A DNA stretch of 64,000 bases, from assembly GCF_009882935.1 (NCBI RefSeq), contig NZ_WTVA01000001.1:248001-312000 (forward strand). Direction: 5' to 3'. A program made the translations under genes and the position numbers. The notes under the pieces were generated by a model. That model had not been told where the DNA came from, searched no databases, and worked only from the letters and a program-made list of their open reading frames with translations. Origin of the DNA: Sneathiella chungangensis. Its GTDB lineage: Bacteria > Pseudomonadota > Alphaproteobacteria > Sneathiellales > Sneathiellaceae. Below are positions 42,446 to 51,534 of the stretch, piece by piece (the stretch's first letter is position 1; each line of letters opens with the position of its first letter).

Positions 42446-42649
42446 ATGAACGGGGCGCCTCATAAGGACAAGAGACTGGCACCTTCGGTACCCGCCGAAG
42501 GCGCCAGAGCTTCGAGGCGGCTCTATCTGAAGGCCGCCAATGACAACCGGGCGCCCCTCTTCTATCGCATCAAAAAGCTGTCGATGGTGCTGCTGCCACT
42601 GCTGATGATCGCGTTTTTCGCCGCCGCCTGGTATTTCGGCAGTACCTGA
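42446..42649 (+). CDS. Small single-pass membrane protein of unknown function
   Basis: 67 residues from the ATG 5 bases after the gltA stop; the frame is open upstream into gltA, but those codons are out of frame with it and rejected. Basic, Arg/Lys-rich N-terminal half with KAANDNRAPLFYRIKK, then one transmembrane helix (about 46-64, MVLLPLLMIAFFAAAWYFG) and a very short periplasmic tail. The AANDNRAP motif is familiar from short alphaproteobacterial proteins, but I assign no function. Probably co-transcribed with gltA. Its 3' end is 4 bases from convergent gloA. Confidence 0.6.
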   Translation: MNGAPHKDKRLAPSVPAEGARASRRLYLKAANDNRAPLFYRIKKLSMVLLPLLMIAFFAAAWYFGST

Positions 42650-42653
42650 CGCA

Positions 42654-43064
42654 CTATTTTCTCTCGATCAACTCGACTTTATAGCCGTCCGGATCCTCGA
42701 TGAAGGCGATCACGGAGGTGCCGTGTTTCATGGGTCCCGGCGGGCGCGGAATATTGACCCCCTGGGCCGCCAGCTTGTCGCAAACCCCGTAGATATCCTG
42801 AACCCCGAGCGCGAGATGCCCGAAACCGTTGCCAATATCATAGGGTTCCTCCTGATCCCAGTTATGGGTAAGCTCGATCACCGTTGAATCCTTCTCATCA
42901 CCGTAACCGACGAAGGCAAGCGTGAATTTTCCACCCGGGAAATCGGTCTTGCGCAGGAGTTTCATGCCCAGAATATCGCAATAGAAATTCAGGGATTTGT
43001 CGAGATCCTTCACCCGGATCATGGTATGCAGCAATCTGAAATTGCTGTTGGTTTCGCCGCTCAT
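42654..43064 (-). CDS. gloA: Lactoylglutathione lyase (glyoxalase I)
   Basis: 136-residue vicinal-oxygen-chelate metalloenzyme that isomerises the methylglyoxal-glutathione adduct. Metal ligands lie in LLHTMIRVKDLDKSLNFY (His), STVIELTHNW (Glu), GFGHLALGV (His) and DPDGYKVELIER (Glu). Standard bacterial Ni/Zn GloA length. Overlaps lpxB by 4 bases at the end of the lipid A run; the linkage is probably incidental. Confidence 0.94.
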   Translation of the reverse strand: MSGETNSNFRLLHTMIRVKDLDKSLNFYCDILGMKLLRKTDFPGGKFTLAFVGYGDEKDSTVIELTHNWDQEEPYDIGNGFGHLALGVQDIYGVCDKLAAQGVNIPRPPGPMKHGTSVIAFIEDPDGYKVELIERK

Positions 43065-44230
43065 GTTCGTTTATTCCTCGCAATCAATGTCAAGATGATA
43101 TCTGCCGCCCGCGCCCCGGGGGCGGCGGCGCCCTCGCCCAACAGTAACATGGCCTCGCCGTAGGATACAATCTGCTGCGCCCGCTTTTCCTCTGAGCGGA
43201 AAAGGTCGGCAAGCGCGCCTGTCAAATTCGGCGCCGTACATTTTTCAAGGACAAATTCGGGCACGGCTTCCCGGTCAAGCAGGATGTTCACCAGGTTGAC
43301 ATACTCAAGCCTTACGACACGGCGGGCGATGAAGCTGGTGATCGCGTTCATCCGGTAGGCAATGACCGTCGGCAAGCGCGCCAGTGCAAGTTCCAGCGCG
43401 ACGGTGCCGGATGCGGCGAGCGCGACATTTGATGCCGCCATCGCATCATATTTCTCCGCCTCTCCGTCAACGATATGGGCGGTAATATCCCATTTGGCGA
43501 CTTCATCACGGACAATCTCTCCGGCGCGGCCAATGACCGGCACTGCCAACTGGAAATCGCCGATATCCGCCCGCAGCCGGGCAACTGTCTCCGCGAATAC
43601 GGGCAGAAGCCGGGTTACCTCCCCGCGGCGGCTACCGGGCAGCAGCATAAGGAGATTTTCCTCTGCGCCGATGTTATACCGTGCACGAAAGGCAGGGCCG
43701 TTGCCCTTGTCGGCCCCTGTCTCGATGACCGAATGCCCGACGAACGAGGCGGGCAGGCCGACTTCCTCGAAATAGGGTGGCTCGAACGGCAGCAGGGTCA
43801 GGAGATGATCGTACAGCGCTGCAATCTTCCTGGCGCGCCCCGGCCGCCAGGCCCAGACCGACGGCGCCACATAATGGACTTTCGGGAAGGCCGCATCCTT
43901 GAGCTTCCGGGCAACGCGAAAGCTGAAGTCCGGCGCATCCACGGTGATGAAAATATCCGGCGAAAGCCGCCGCGCTTCAGAGGCTGTTTGTTCTATCCGT
44001 TTCAGGAGCGACGGCAGCCGCGGCAGAACCTCGAAAAGTCCCATCACGCTGAGTTCCTCCATCGGGAAGAGGCTGGTAAGTCCCTCCGCTGTCATCAGGG
44101 GGCCGCCGACGCCAAAAAACGCGATACCCGGCGCTTTCTCCGTCAATCCCTGCATCAGCCGCGCCGCCAGCGCGTCCCCCGAGGGTTCGCCCGCCAGAAT
44201 GAACACCCGGTAGTTTTGATGATCTTCCAT
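43061..44230 (-). CDS. lpxB: Lipid-A-disaccharide synthase
   Basis: 389-residue GT19 glycosyltransferase that joins UDP-2,3-diacylglucosamine and lipid X. Motifs: FILAGEPSGDALAARLM at the N terminus, APSVWAWRPGRARKIA, LLPGSRRGEVTRLLP, and AASGTVALELALARLPTVIAYR near the end. The start overlaps the lpxI stop (TAATG). Confidence 0.96.
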   Translation of the reverse strand: MEDHQNYRVFILAGEPSGDALAARLMQGLTEKAPGIAFFGVGGPLMTAEGLTSLFPMEELSVMGLFEVLPRLPSLLKRIEQTASEARRLSPDIFITVDAPDFSFRVARKLKDAAFPKVHYVAPSVWAWRPGRARKIAALYDHLLTLLPFEPPYFEEVGLPASFVGHSVIETGADKGNGPAFRARYNIGAEENLLMLLPGSRRGEVTRLLPVFAETVARLRADIGDFQLAVPVIGRAGEIVRDEVAKWDITAHIVDGEAEKYDAMAASNVALAASGTVALELALARLPTVIAYRMNAITSFIARRVVRLEYVNLVNILLDREAVPEFVLEKCTAPNLTGALADLFRSEEKRAQQIVSYGEAMLLLGEGAAAPGARAADIILTLIARNKRT

Positions 44231-45054
44231 TATAACGGACTGGCGGGATCAATCCCGATGATGAAAATTCCCGCCGCATCGGCGCGCCGAATAGCCTCCT
44301 TGAGATCAAGGATCAGGGTATGTCCCGCCTCAACCGCAATGCCCCGCAAATTTGCGGCGGCGGCCAGCGTCACCGTATCGGGTCCAATGGTCGGCATATC
44401 GGCCTTGAGTTCCTGACCCGGCTTGGAGAGTTTCACGAAAACGCCTGCCCGAACGTCCCAGGCGAAATCGGCGGACCGTTTAAGAAGCCCGTCGGTTCCC
44501 TCCGCCGCCTCGACGGCGAGGACATAGCCATCGCGGATGATCGCGCCCTGCCCGATATCAAGCGCACCGACCGCCTTTACGATACGGATGCCTTCATTAA
44601 CGTCCGTTTTGTCGCGTTCCGTCGGGGTCACCTTGCCCAATTGACCGGGCGGCACGACCAGATCGCCGGCGAGTTCATGCGCCCCCGTCACCGTAAATCC
44701 CTTTTCCTTCAGATATCCAGTGATGGCCCGCATCAGCCCGTCATCGCCCTTGCGCGCCGCGCCGGTGATCCGGCCAAGCAGTTTCATGCCCTCCATATCC
44801 GGCACCAGGTTTTTAAGATCCGGGCGCTTCACCGGGCCCGCCAGGGTAATATGGGTGCAGTTCTCGCGCGCCAGGGTCTTGAGAAACCGCCCGACCTTGG
44901 TGATGCGGATAACCTCGTGAGGAAATTCCTTGAAATCGGCCGGATCAGCCTCATTCTCGACGAGTAGCACAAAGGGCGTTTGCCCCCGTGCCGTCAACGT
45001 CGAGGCCAGGGCAAGCGGAAGGCTGCCGCTCCCGGCGATAATACCTACTCGCAT
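44230..45054 (-). CDS. lpxI: UDP-2,3-diacylglucosamine pyrophosphatase LpxI
   Basis: 274 residues from the ATG at 45054, preceded by GGGAAAGGTG; a longer open frame upstream enters lpxA and is rejected. LpxI family (DUF1009): VGIIAGSGSLPLALA at the N terminus, TLAGPVKRPDLKNL, and the C-terminal MPTIGPDTVTLAAAANLRGI. It replaces LpxH in alphaproteobacteria, giving lipid X. Lies between lpxA and lpxB, matching pathway order. Confidence 0.95.
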   Translation of the reverse strand: MRVGIIAGSGSLPLALASTLTARGQTPFVLLVENEADPADFKEFPHEVIRITKVGRFLKTLARENCTHITLAGPVKRPDLKNLVPDMEGMKLLGRITGAARKGDDGLMRAITGYLKEKGFTVTGAHELAGDLVVPPGQLGKVTPTERDKTDVNEGIRIVKAVGALDIGQGAIIRDGYVLAVEAAEGTDGLLKRSADFAWDVRAGVFVKLSKPGQELKADMPTIGPDTVTLAAAANLRGIAVEAGHTLILDLKEAIRRADAAGIFIIGIDPASPL

Positions 45055-45064
45055 CACCTTTCCC

Positions 45065-45850
45065 TCACTCGGGCTGGCAGAATCCACGCTTTGTTTCGTC
45101 ATTGATAAATTTCAGAACCGTTTGAACGGACGGGAATTTGGCGATATCCGCCGACAGCGTCTTGCACCGTTCCGCGAAGGTGCCATCCCCGGTAAAAAGA
45201 TATTTATAGGCGCTGCGCAGGGCATGAATATCGTCGCGCGAAAAATTGCGCCGCTTCATGCCGGTAAGGTTAAGCCCCGCGAGCGTCGCCCGATTGCCCG
45301 TTGCCGATCCGAAGGGAATCACGTCTGTCTCCACACCGGAAGCCCCGCCGATCATCGCATGTTCGCCAATACGGACGAACTGATGCACTGCGGAAAGCCC
45401 GCCAATAATGACGAAATCGCCAAGTACGACATGACCGCCCAGAGTCGCATTATTCACAAGGATGACATGATTTCCGATGACGCAGTCATGGGCGACATGG
45501 GCGCCGATCATCAGCAGGCAGTTATCCCCGATCCGGGTTTTCATGCCTCCGCCTTCGGTCCCCGGATTGATGGTCACATGCTCTCGGATCGTGCAGTTCT
45601 CGCCGATGACAAGTTCGGATTTCTCGCCGTGGTATTTCAAATCCTGCGGCACATGCCCGATCGAGGCAAAGGGAAAGATTGTCGTACCGCCGCCAATCCG
45701 GGTCCGCCCATCAACCGCCACATGGGATTTGAGCGTGACGCCCGCCGCAAGCGTCACATCCTTGCCCACCACGCAAAAAGGCCCAACCACGGCCTCCGGA
45801 TGGACGGTGGCGCCGTCTTCAATAATCGCGGTCTGATGAATATTACCCAT
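45065..45850 (-). CDS. lpxA: UDP-N-acetylglucosamine acyltransferase
   Basis: 261 residues when started at the ATG at 45850 (MGNIHQTAII, matching the family's N terminus); another ATG 24 bases upstream (45874) is possible but has no ribosome site. Left-handed beta-helix of hexapeptide repeats through about residue 190, with catalytic His in IGAHVAHDCVIGNHV, then a helical C terminus. First lipid A step. The 83-107 bases before it, up to fabZ, contain a possible promoter but no clear hexamers. Confidence 0.95.
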   Translation of the reverse strand: MGNIHQTAIIEDGATVHPEAVVGPFCVVGKDVTLAAGVTLKSHVAVDGRTRIGGGTTIFPFASIGHVPQDLKYHGEKSELVIGENCTIREHVTINPGTEGGGMKTRIGDNCLLMIGAHVAHDCVIGNHVILVNNATLGGHVVLGDFVIIGGLSAVHQFVRIGEHAMIGGASGVETDVIPFGSATGNRATLAGLNLTGMKRRNFSRDDIHALRSAYKYLFTGDGTFAERCKTLSADIAKFPSVQTVLKFINDETKRGFCQPE

Positions 45851-45957
45851 TCGGTATCCAGTTATTCTACTCATATATATGAAAATATTGCGCTATAGCT
45901 AACGCGGAACAGGCCTGACCACAAATCAAGCTGTGTTACAACCGGTTACCCGATATT

Positions 45958-46422
45958 TCAATCAACGATCATGGCCGAGAAATCCGCCTCGGCAACTTTT
46001 TTGCCATCGACCTTGACCACGCCGCCAAAGCGCCAGACGGCGCCGCGGTTTTGCTTCACCTCTACATGCACATGCATCGTGTCGCCAGGCGTGACCGGCT
46101 TGCGGAACCGGGCGTTATCAATAGACATGAAGAGGACATGCTTGCCCTGCGATTCCGCGCCAAGCGTCTTTATCACGAGAACGCCGGCGGTTTGCGCCAT
46201 CGATTCCACGATCATCACACCGGGCATGATCGGACGGCCGGGAAAATGTCCCTGGAACTGCGGTTCGTTCATCGTGACATTTTTGATGCCCGTCGCCGAA
46301 ACACCCGGAACAATGTCGACGAGCCGGTCAACCAGCAGCAACGGATAGCGGTGCGGTATCATGTCCAGAATATTCAGGATATCGAGGGCTTCGGCGGTAT
46401 CTGTGGAACGGTTTTCAGTCAT
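45958..46422 (-). CDS. fabZ: 3-hydroxyacyl-ACP dehydratase FabZ
   Basis: 154-residue hot-dog fold enzyme. Catalytic His in MIPHRYPLLLVDRLVDIVPG and Glu in PGVMIVESMAQTAGVL; substrate-tunnel motif FPGRPIMPG. Fatty-acid elongation, competing with lipid A synthesis for 3-hydroxyacyl-ACP. Its start overlaps the lpxD stop by 4 bases. Confidence 0.97.
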   Translation of the reverse strand: MTENRSTDTAEALDILNILDMIPHRYPLLLVDRLVDIVPGVSATGIKNVTMNEPQFQGHFPGRPIMPGVMIVESMAQTAGVLVIKTLGAESQGKHVLFMSIDNARFRKPVTPGDTMHVHVEVKQNRGAVWRFGGVVKVDGKKVAEADFSAMIVD

Positions 46423-47447
46423 TTTACGGAACCCTTGCTTTTGGATAACTTTCCCAAGACCGCCATTTGGCGGAAAAACTGCTTACGCGGGCGCGCCGGG
46501 AACCCGGCATAGATTTCACCTGCCGGCACGTCCGATATAACCCCGGACTTTGCCGAAATCTGGGCGCCGGTCCCAATCCGGATATGCCCGGCAAGACCAA
46601 CCTGCCCACCGATCACCACGTAATCCTCAACAACCGTGCTGCCGGAGATACCGGTCTGGGCGGCAATAATCACGCCTTTTCCGATGGTGACGTTGTGGGC
46701 GACCTGAACCATATTATCAAGCCAGGTATTATCGCCAATCGTTGTATCCGGCCCGGAACCGCGGTCAATTGTCGTATTCGCCCCGAACTCGCAATTGGAT
46801 CCGATAATAACCCGGCCGAGCTGGGGAATCTTTACATGCGCCACGGGATCGGGCGCGAAACCAAATCCGTCCTGCCCGATTTTCACGCCGTTATGGATAA
46901 GCACATTATCGCCAATCTGGCAGTAGCTTAGCACCACACCCGCGCCAATCCGGCAATTCCGGCCAAGACTGATTCCTTTTGAGAGCAGGGAATGCGCGCC
47001 GATTATTGAATTTTCGCCAATGACGACATCCTCTTCTATGACGACATATGGCCCGATCGACGCATTATCGCCCACCGTTGCCTTGGGCGAAATAAGGGCC
47101 GTCGGATGAATATCGCCGTTGCCGAGGACAGGCGGATAGAATTTATTGGCGATCCGCGCATAGGCTTTGTAGGGGTCCGCCGATACGAGAATGGAAAGCC
47201 CCTCCGGAAACTTGTCCAATGCCTTGCGCGCCGCAATGCAGGCGGTGGCGTTGGTTTTCAGGAACTCTCCAACATATTTGGGATTGCTGAGGAAAGTAAG
47301 GTCCCCCTCACCCGCCTGATCCAGCGGTCTCACATCGGAAATCAACACATCCGGGTCGACCCCTGGCGCCAGTTCGACATCCGGCAGTTCGGCAAGTTCG
47401 GCGAGCGAGAACGGGCCGGCGACTTGGTAAAAATGGGGATCAGGCAT
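46419..47447 (-). CDS. lpxD: UDP-3-O-acylglucosamine N-acyltransferase
   Basis: 342 residues: N-terminal uridine-binding domain (about 1-100), left-handed beta-helix of hexapeptide repeats (GENSIIGAHSLLSKG, HNGVKIGQDGFGFAPD, catalytic His in NMVQVAHNVTIGKG), and a C-terminal helix. Third lipid A step. Overlaps skp by one base and fabZ by four. Confidence 0.97.
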   Translation of the reverse strand: MPDPHFYQVAGPFSLAELAELPDVELAPGVDPDVLISDVRPLDQAGEGDLTFLSNPKYVGEFLKTNATACIAARKALDKFPEGLSILVSADPYKAYARIANKFYPPVLGNGDIHPTALISPKATVGDNASIGPYVVIEEDVVIGENSIIGAHSLLSKGISLGRNCRIGAGVVLSYCQIGDNVLIHNGVKIGQDGFGFAPDPVAHVKIPQLGRVIIGSNCEFGANTTIDRGSGPDTTIGDNTWLDNMVQVAHNVTIGKGVIIAAQTGISGSTVVEDYVVIGGQVGLAGHIRIGTGAQISAKSGVISDVPAGEIYAGFPARPRKQFFRQMAVLGKLSKSKGSVK

Positions 47448-48013
47448 CAGCTTTTCTTCAGTGGGACAAGATCGACCTTGATCTTCTTCAAATCCTTGTT
47501 GAGGCGTTCAATTACCGGTTCGGTCAGGTTCAACGGCTTCTCTGCAAATAAGATCTCACTGACATCCAGAACGACAGTCGCCCCATATTCATCCATGACC
47601 TTGCGCATGACCGGCAAAATCTGTTCCCTGATCTTGCTGAGGGCATTAATGCGGCTGCGCTGCAATTGCGCCGTCTTGTCCTTTACCTCAACGCGAAATG
47701 TCGCGACTTTACGGTTGAATGCGGCCTGTTTCTCGGCGAAGGCCTCAGGCGTAACCAGCGTCTTCTGACGCTCGATCTGGGACTTTTCTTCTTTCAGTTT
47801 TTCTTCCATCGCGGAGAGATCGGCATTCGTCTTTTCCTCCAACGCCTTGATCTGCGAATTGATGTCCTTGACCACGGCAAGCTCACTCATGATTTTCTGC
47901 ATGTCGACAACGCCGATGCTGGCCTTGACCATCGGTTCCGCGAACCCCGGTTGCACGACGAACGCCAGCATAAAAAACAGCAGAGATACGATTTTCATCA
48001 TTCTGGTGAGCAT
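47447..48013 (-). CDS. skp: Periplasmic chaperone OmpH/Skp
   Basis: 188 residues with a signal peptide (about 1-25, cleavage after GFA). The mature part is a long alpha-helical, charged coiled coil (about 50-120), as in the Skp jellyfish tentacles, which hold unfolded outer-membrane proteins for BamA. Encoded 9 bases after bamA. Confidence 0.9.
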   Translation of the reverse strand: MLTRMMKIVSLLFFMLAFVVQPGFAEPMVKASIGVVDMQKIMSELAVVKDINSQIKALEEKTNADLSAMEEKLKEEKSQIERQKTLVTPEAFAEKQAAFNRKVATFRVEVKDKTAQLQRSRINALSKIREQILPVMRKVMDEYGATVVLDVSEILFAEKPLNLTEPVIERLNKDLKKIKVDLVPLKKS

Positions 48014-48022
48014 TTCCCTTTC

Positions 48023-50305
48023 CTAGAACCGCGTACCGAAATCAAGCTGGAAGACCTCTTCCTTGTCGAAATCTTCCTTCACGACAGGAACCGCCACATT
48101 AATCTGGATCGGGCCAAATGGCGATACCCAGTTAAGGCCGACGCCGATCGAAGCCCGCGGGCTTGCCTTGTCAACAATCCCGGGATCATCATCATCGATC
48201 CCCGTAAGCGTGCCGACGTCAATGAATGTCCGCCCCAAGACGCCATATTCATCGGGTAGACCGACCGGGAAACGCAACTCGGCCGTGCCGATCACATAGG
48301 CATTACCGCCAAGCGCGTCTCCTGACGCGATATCCCTGGGGCCGATACCCCGGCTTTCAAAGCCCCGGAAATTTCTTCCGCCGACATTATAGCGCTGGGT
48401 AAGGATCACGTCTTCACCCAAACCGAAAATATATCCGCCGTTGACTCCGAGGCTTAGAACCACGTCATTCTCATAGACAGGGAAGAAACGAACATAGCTT
48501 GCGTTTGTCGCGAGAGAACGCACATCACCACCGAGGCCGGAAACCGTCTGGCCAAAGGTGTATTTGCTGCCGGTGGTCGGGAACAATGTATCATCAAGGT
48601 CACTGATTGTAATGGTGTATCCGACGGAGGAAATCAGATAATCGCCGGCGGCTTTTTGAATACCAACCGGCGCACTTGCGGTCAGGTTATCGATCTTTTC
48701 ATTCACCAGGCTGTAGAAGACATCGCCGCGGACAAATTCCTTGATCGGGAAACCTGAGCGCAGGACAAATCCGGTACGTTCCAGGTCGTAGCCACTTTCA
48801 TCCTGATAGTCGCGGACAGTCCGGAACAAGTCAAAGCCGGCGCTGAGATCACGGTCAAGGAAATAAGGCTCCGTAAATCCGATATCGATCGTCTGGGCAT
48901 CGGCGCCTACGGATACGCCAAAACGCAGGTCCTGACCGCGCCCGAGAAGATTGCGTTCCCGGATTTGGAGATCGGCGGATACGGAGTCCGTCGTCGAGAA
49001 ACCGGCGCCAACGCTGAGCTCACCCGTTGATTTTTCCTGAACATCGACATTGATGACCGTCTTGTCCGCCGCCGTTCCTTCTTCCTGAGTCACTTCAACC
49101 TTTTCGAAGAAATCAAGGCCGCGAATACGGGAGCGCGACAGGCGGAGGAGCGCGGTATTGAAGGCATCGCCTTCCGCCAGTTTCATTTCGCGGCGGATGA
49201 CATAATCCAGCGTCCGCACGTTACCAGTGATATTGATACGCTCGACATAGACGCGGGGTCCCTTATTAATCTCGTAGGTGACCGAGATCGTCAGGTTCTC
49301 GCGATCCCGCTCGATGCGGGGACGCACGTTGACAAAGGCGTAGCCAAGCTTTCCGGCCTCGAACGTCAGTTTCTGGATCGAATCTTCGATCTTGTCCGCA
49401 TTGTAGGTTTCCCCTTCAATTGTCGTGACCTGATCCAACAAGGTGTCCGCCGGCAGATCCTTGATCTCGCTTTTCACATCGATGGCGCCGAAGGTGTATT
49501 TCGCGCCCTCCTCCACGGCGAAGGTAATGAAGAAGCCGTCGCGGTCAGGTGTCAGTTCGGCAATGGCGGAGACCACACGAAAATCCGCATATCCCTTGGA
49601 AAGATAAAACTTCCGCAGCAGTTCCCGATCGAACGTCAGCCGGTCCGGATCATAGGTGTCGGTATCGGAAAGGAAGTTGTACCAGCGGGTCTCTTCCGTC
49701 GAAATCTCGCTCAACAATTGCCGGTCGCTGAAATGCTTGTTGCCATAAAAGCGGATTTTCTTGATCCCGGTCTGCTCGCCTTCGTTAATCTCAAAGACAA
49801 GATCGACGCGGTTTTCCGGGAGCAGGATAACCTTCGGTTCCACCGTCGCCGCAAATCGGCCGCTGCGGCGGTAGACGGTGATGATCCGCTGAACATCATT
49901 CTGCACACGCGCACGTGTATAGACGATACGTGGACGCAGCTGAATTTCCGCAAGCAACGTATCGTCATCGATGCGCCGGTTTCCTTCGAACGCGAGCCGG
50001 TTGATGATCGGGTTTTCAACCACATTGACGATCAGAACCGTGCCTTCCTGGCGAATGGTGACGTCGGCGAAAAGACCGGTATTGAAAAGCGCCTTGAGAG
50101 ACCGGTCAACGCGGGAGCGATCATAAGGCGCCCCGGCCGTGATCAGGAGATAGGATTTGACCGTATCATCCTCGATCCGCTGGTTTCCCTCGACACGAAT
50201 ATCTGAAAGTATGACTGAAGACTGCGCATAGACCGACTGGCTGACCGGCAGCATCGCCGCGAGCGTTGCAAATGCGAACACTGCAAGTAGTACGAATACG
50301 CGCAA
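48023..50305 (-). CDS. bamA: Outer-membrane assembly factor BamA
   Basis: 760 residues. Signal peptide 1-27 (cleavage after VYA), five POTRA repeats (about 30-420, first beginning IRVEGNQRIEDDTVKSYL) and the C-terminal 16-strand barrel (about 430-760) ending in the BAM-signal phenylalanine (FQLDFGTRF). The conserved lid-loop RGF is in GRNFRGFESRGIGPRD. Starts with a TTG at 50305 after CAGGGGGGTGGGAT; no in-frame ATG is nearer than codon 18, which would destroy the signal peptide. Confidence 0.97.
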   Translation of the reverse strand: MRVFVLLAVFAFATLAAMLPVSQSVYAQSSVILSDIRVEGNQRIEDDTVKSYLLITAGAPYDRSRVDRSLKALFNTGLFADVTIRQEGTVLIVNVVENPIINRLAFEGNRRIDDDTLLAEIQLRPRIVYTRARVQNDVQRIITVYRRSGRFAATVEPKVILLPENRVDLVFEINEGEQTGIKKIRFYGNKHFSDRQLLSEISTEETRWYNFLSDTDTYDPDRLTFDRELLRKFYLSKGYADFRVVSAIAELTPDRDGFFITFAVEEGAKYTFGAIDVKSEIKDLPADTLLDQVTTIEGETYNADKIEDSIQKLTFEAGKLGYAFVNVRPRIERDRENLTISVTYEINKGPRVYVERINITGNVRTLDYVIRREMKLAEGDAFNTALLRLSRSRIRGLDFFEKVEVTQEEGTAADKTVINVDVQEKSTGELSVGAGFSTTDSVSADLQIRERNLLGRGQDLRFGVSVGADAQTIDIGFTEPYFLDRDLSAGFDLFRTVRDYQDESGYDLERTGFVLRSGFPIKEFVRGDVFYSLVNEKIDNLTASAPVGIQKAAGDYLISSVGYTITISDLDDTLFPTTGSKYTFGQTVSGLGGDVRSLATNASYVRFFPVYENDVVLSLGVNGGYIFGLGEDVILTQRYNVGGRNFRGFESRGIGPRDIASGDALGGNAYVIGTAELRFPVGLPDEYGVLGRTFIDVGTLTGIDDDDPGIVDKASPRASIGVGLNWVSPFGPIQINVAVPVVKEDFDKEEVFQLDFGTRF

Positions 50306-50368
50306 AATCCCACCCCCCTGAGCGGAAACCCTCAGTTATCGTCGAACAGTTCTATCAGACCTTGCTTG

Positions 50369-51520
50369 TCAGGAAAACAAGCCCGTGAAAAAATCTTTTA
50401 CCCATGGTTTGTTAATGTCATTCCACGTCGCAAATACCATTAGCATCAGAACGAGAGATAGTCCAATTCGGAAACTGAATTCCATTGCTTTTGCCGAGGG
50501 TGGTTTGCCCCGGACCGCTTCATAGGCATAAAAGGCCAAATGACCCCCGTCCAGCATCGGCACCGGAAAAAGGTTGATCAGACCAAGGCTGATGGATACG
50601 AAGATCATGAAATTGAACAGGGAAAGCGCATTGTCCAGCAGGTCGTCACCACGTTTCGCGGCATCACCAGACATTTTGAGAATGCCGAGCGGGCCGCTCA
50701 ATTCTTTTGTATCCCGCGCGCCCACTATCATCTGACCGACGCCTTTCAGCGTTGCTGTCGTAATGAACCATGTCTGGTCGACGGCGCTCGATAAGGCGCT
50801 GATCGGGCCATGTTTGACAAACTCCCGCCCGGTCGAGACGATCCCGAGGCGGCCGATCCGCTGGACATTGCCATCCGCATCCACTTCCTCGACGATTTTC
50901 GGCGTTACCGAAAGATCGATAATACTGCCGCCCCGGTCCACCTTCATCTTCAACGGTTCATCCAGCCCGACAAGAACGGTCCGGCGCAGCTCTTCAAAGC
51001 TGCTTATCGCACTTCCATTCACCGAGAGGACACGATCGCCGGGTTCTATGCCCGCCTCGGCCGCCGCGCTGTCCGGCTGCACTTCACCGGCAACCGGCGG
51101 TGTCTGCGCCTGACCGAGCGCCATGTAAAGGATCGCCATCGCGACAATCGCAAAAATGAAGTTGGCCGCCGGCCCCGCGACAACAACCGCGGCGCGCTGG
51201 AGAAGCGATTTATGATGAAAGCTTACTTTTTTCTCGTCGTCAGACATCTCGTCGATGTCCTCGGCCGCATCACTGGCAACGCCGGCGTCGCCATAAAATT
51301 TCACATATCCCCCAAACGGCACGGCGCAGACTTTCCAGCGGCATCCATGTCGGTCATACCGCCCCCAGATTTCCGGTCCGAAGCCGATAGCAAAGGCGTC
51401 GACTTTCACGCCGCACAACCGCGCCACCTTGTAATGTCCATATTCATGGACAAAAACCAGCACCGTGATCACAATCAGGAAGGCGGGAATATATATCCAG
51501 TTTTCGACTAAAAAATCCAT
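50369..51520 (-). CDS. rseP: Site-2 zinc metalloprotease RseP
   Basis: 383-residue intramembrane protease. HEYGH (25-29) in VFVHEYGHYKVARL within the first membrane helix, a single PDZ-like region (about 125-205, EAGIEPGDRVLSVNGSAISSFEEL), and the C-terminal LDG motif in NLFPVPMLDGGHLAFY. Cleaves anti-sigma factors in envelope stress and clears signal peptides. One PDZ rather than the two of E. coli. Between dxr and bamA, the standard order. Confidence 0.96.
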   Translation of the reverse strand: MDFLVENWIYIPAFLIVITVLVFVHEYGHYKVARLCGVKVDAFAIGFGPEIWGRYDRHGCRWKVCAVPFGGYVKFYGDAGVASDAAEDIDEMSDDEKKVSFHHKSLLQRAAVVVAGPAANFIFAIVAMAILYMALGQAQTPPVAGEVQPDSAAAEAGIEPGDRVLSVNGSAISSFEELRRTVLVGLDEPLKMKVDRGGSIIDLSVTPKIVEEVDADGNVQRIGRLGIVSTGREFVKHGPISALSSAVDQTWFITTATLKGVGQMIVGARDTKELSGPLGILKMSGDAAKRGDDLLDNALSLFNFMIFVSISLGLINLFPVPMLDGGHLAFYAYEAVRGKPPSAKAMEFSFRIGLSLVLMLMVFATWNDINKPWVKDFFTGLFS

Positions 51521-51534
51521 GTAACTATACCATT

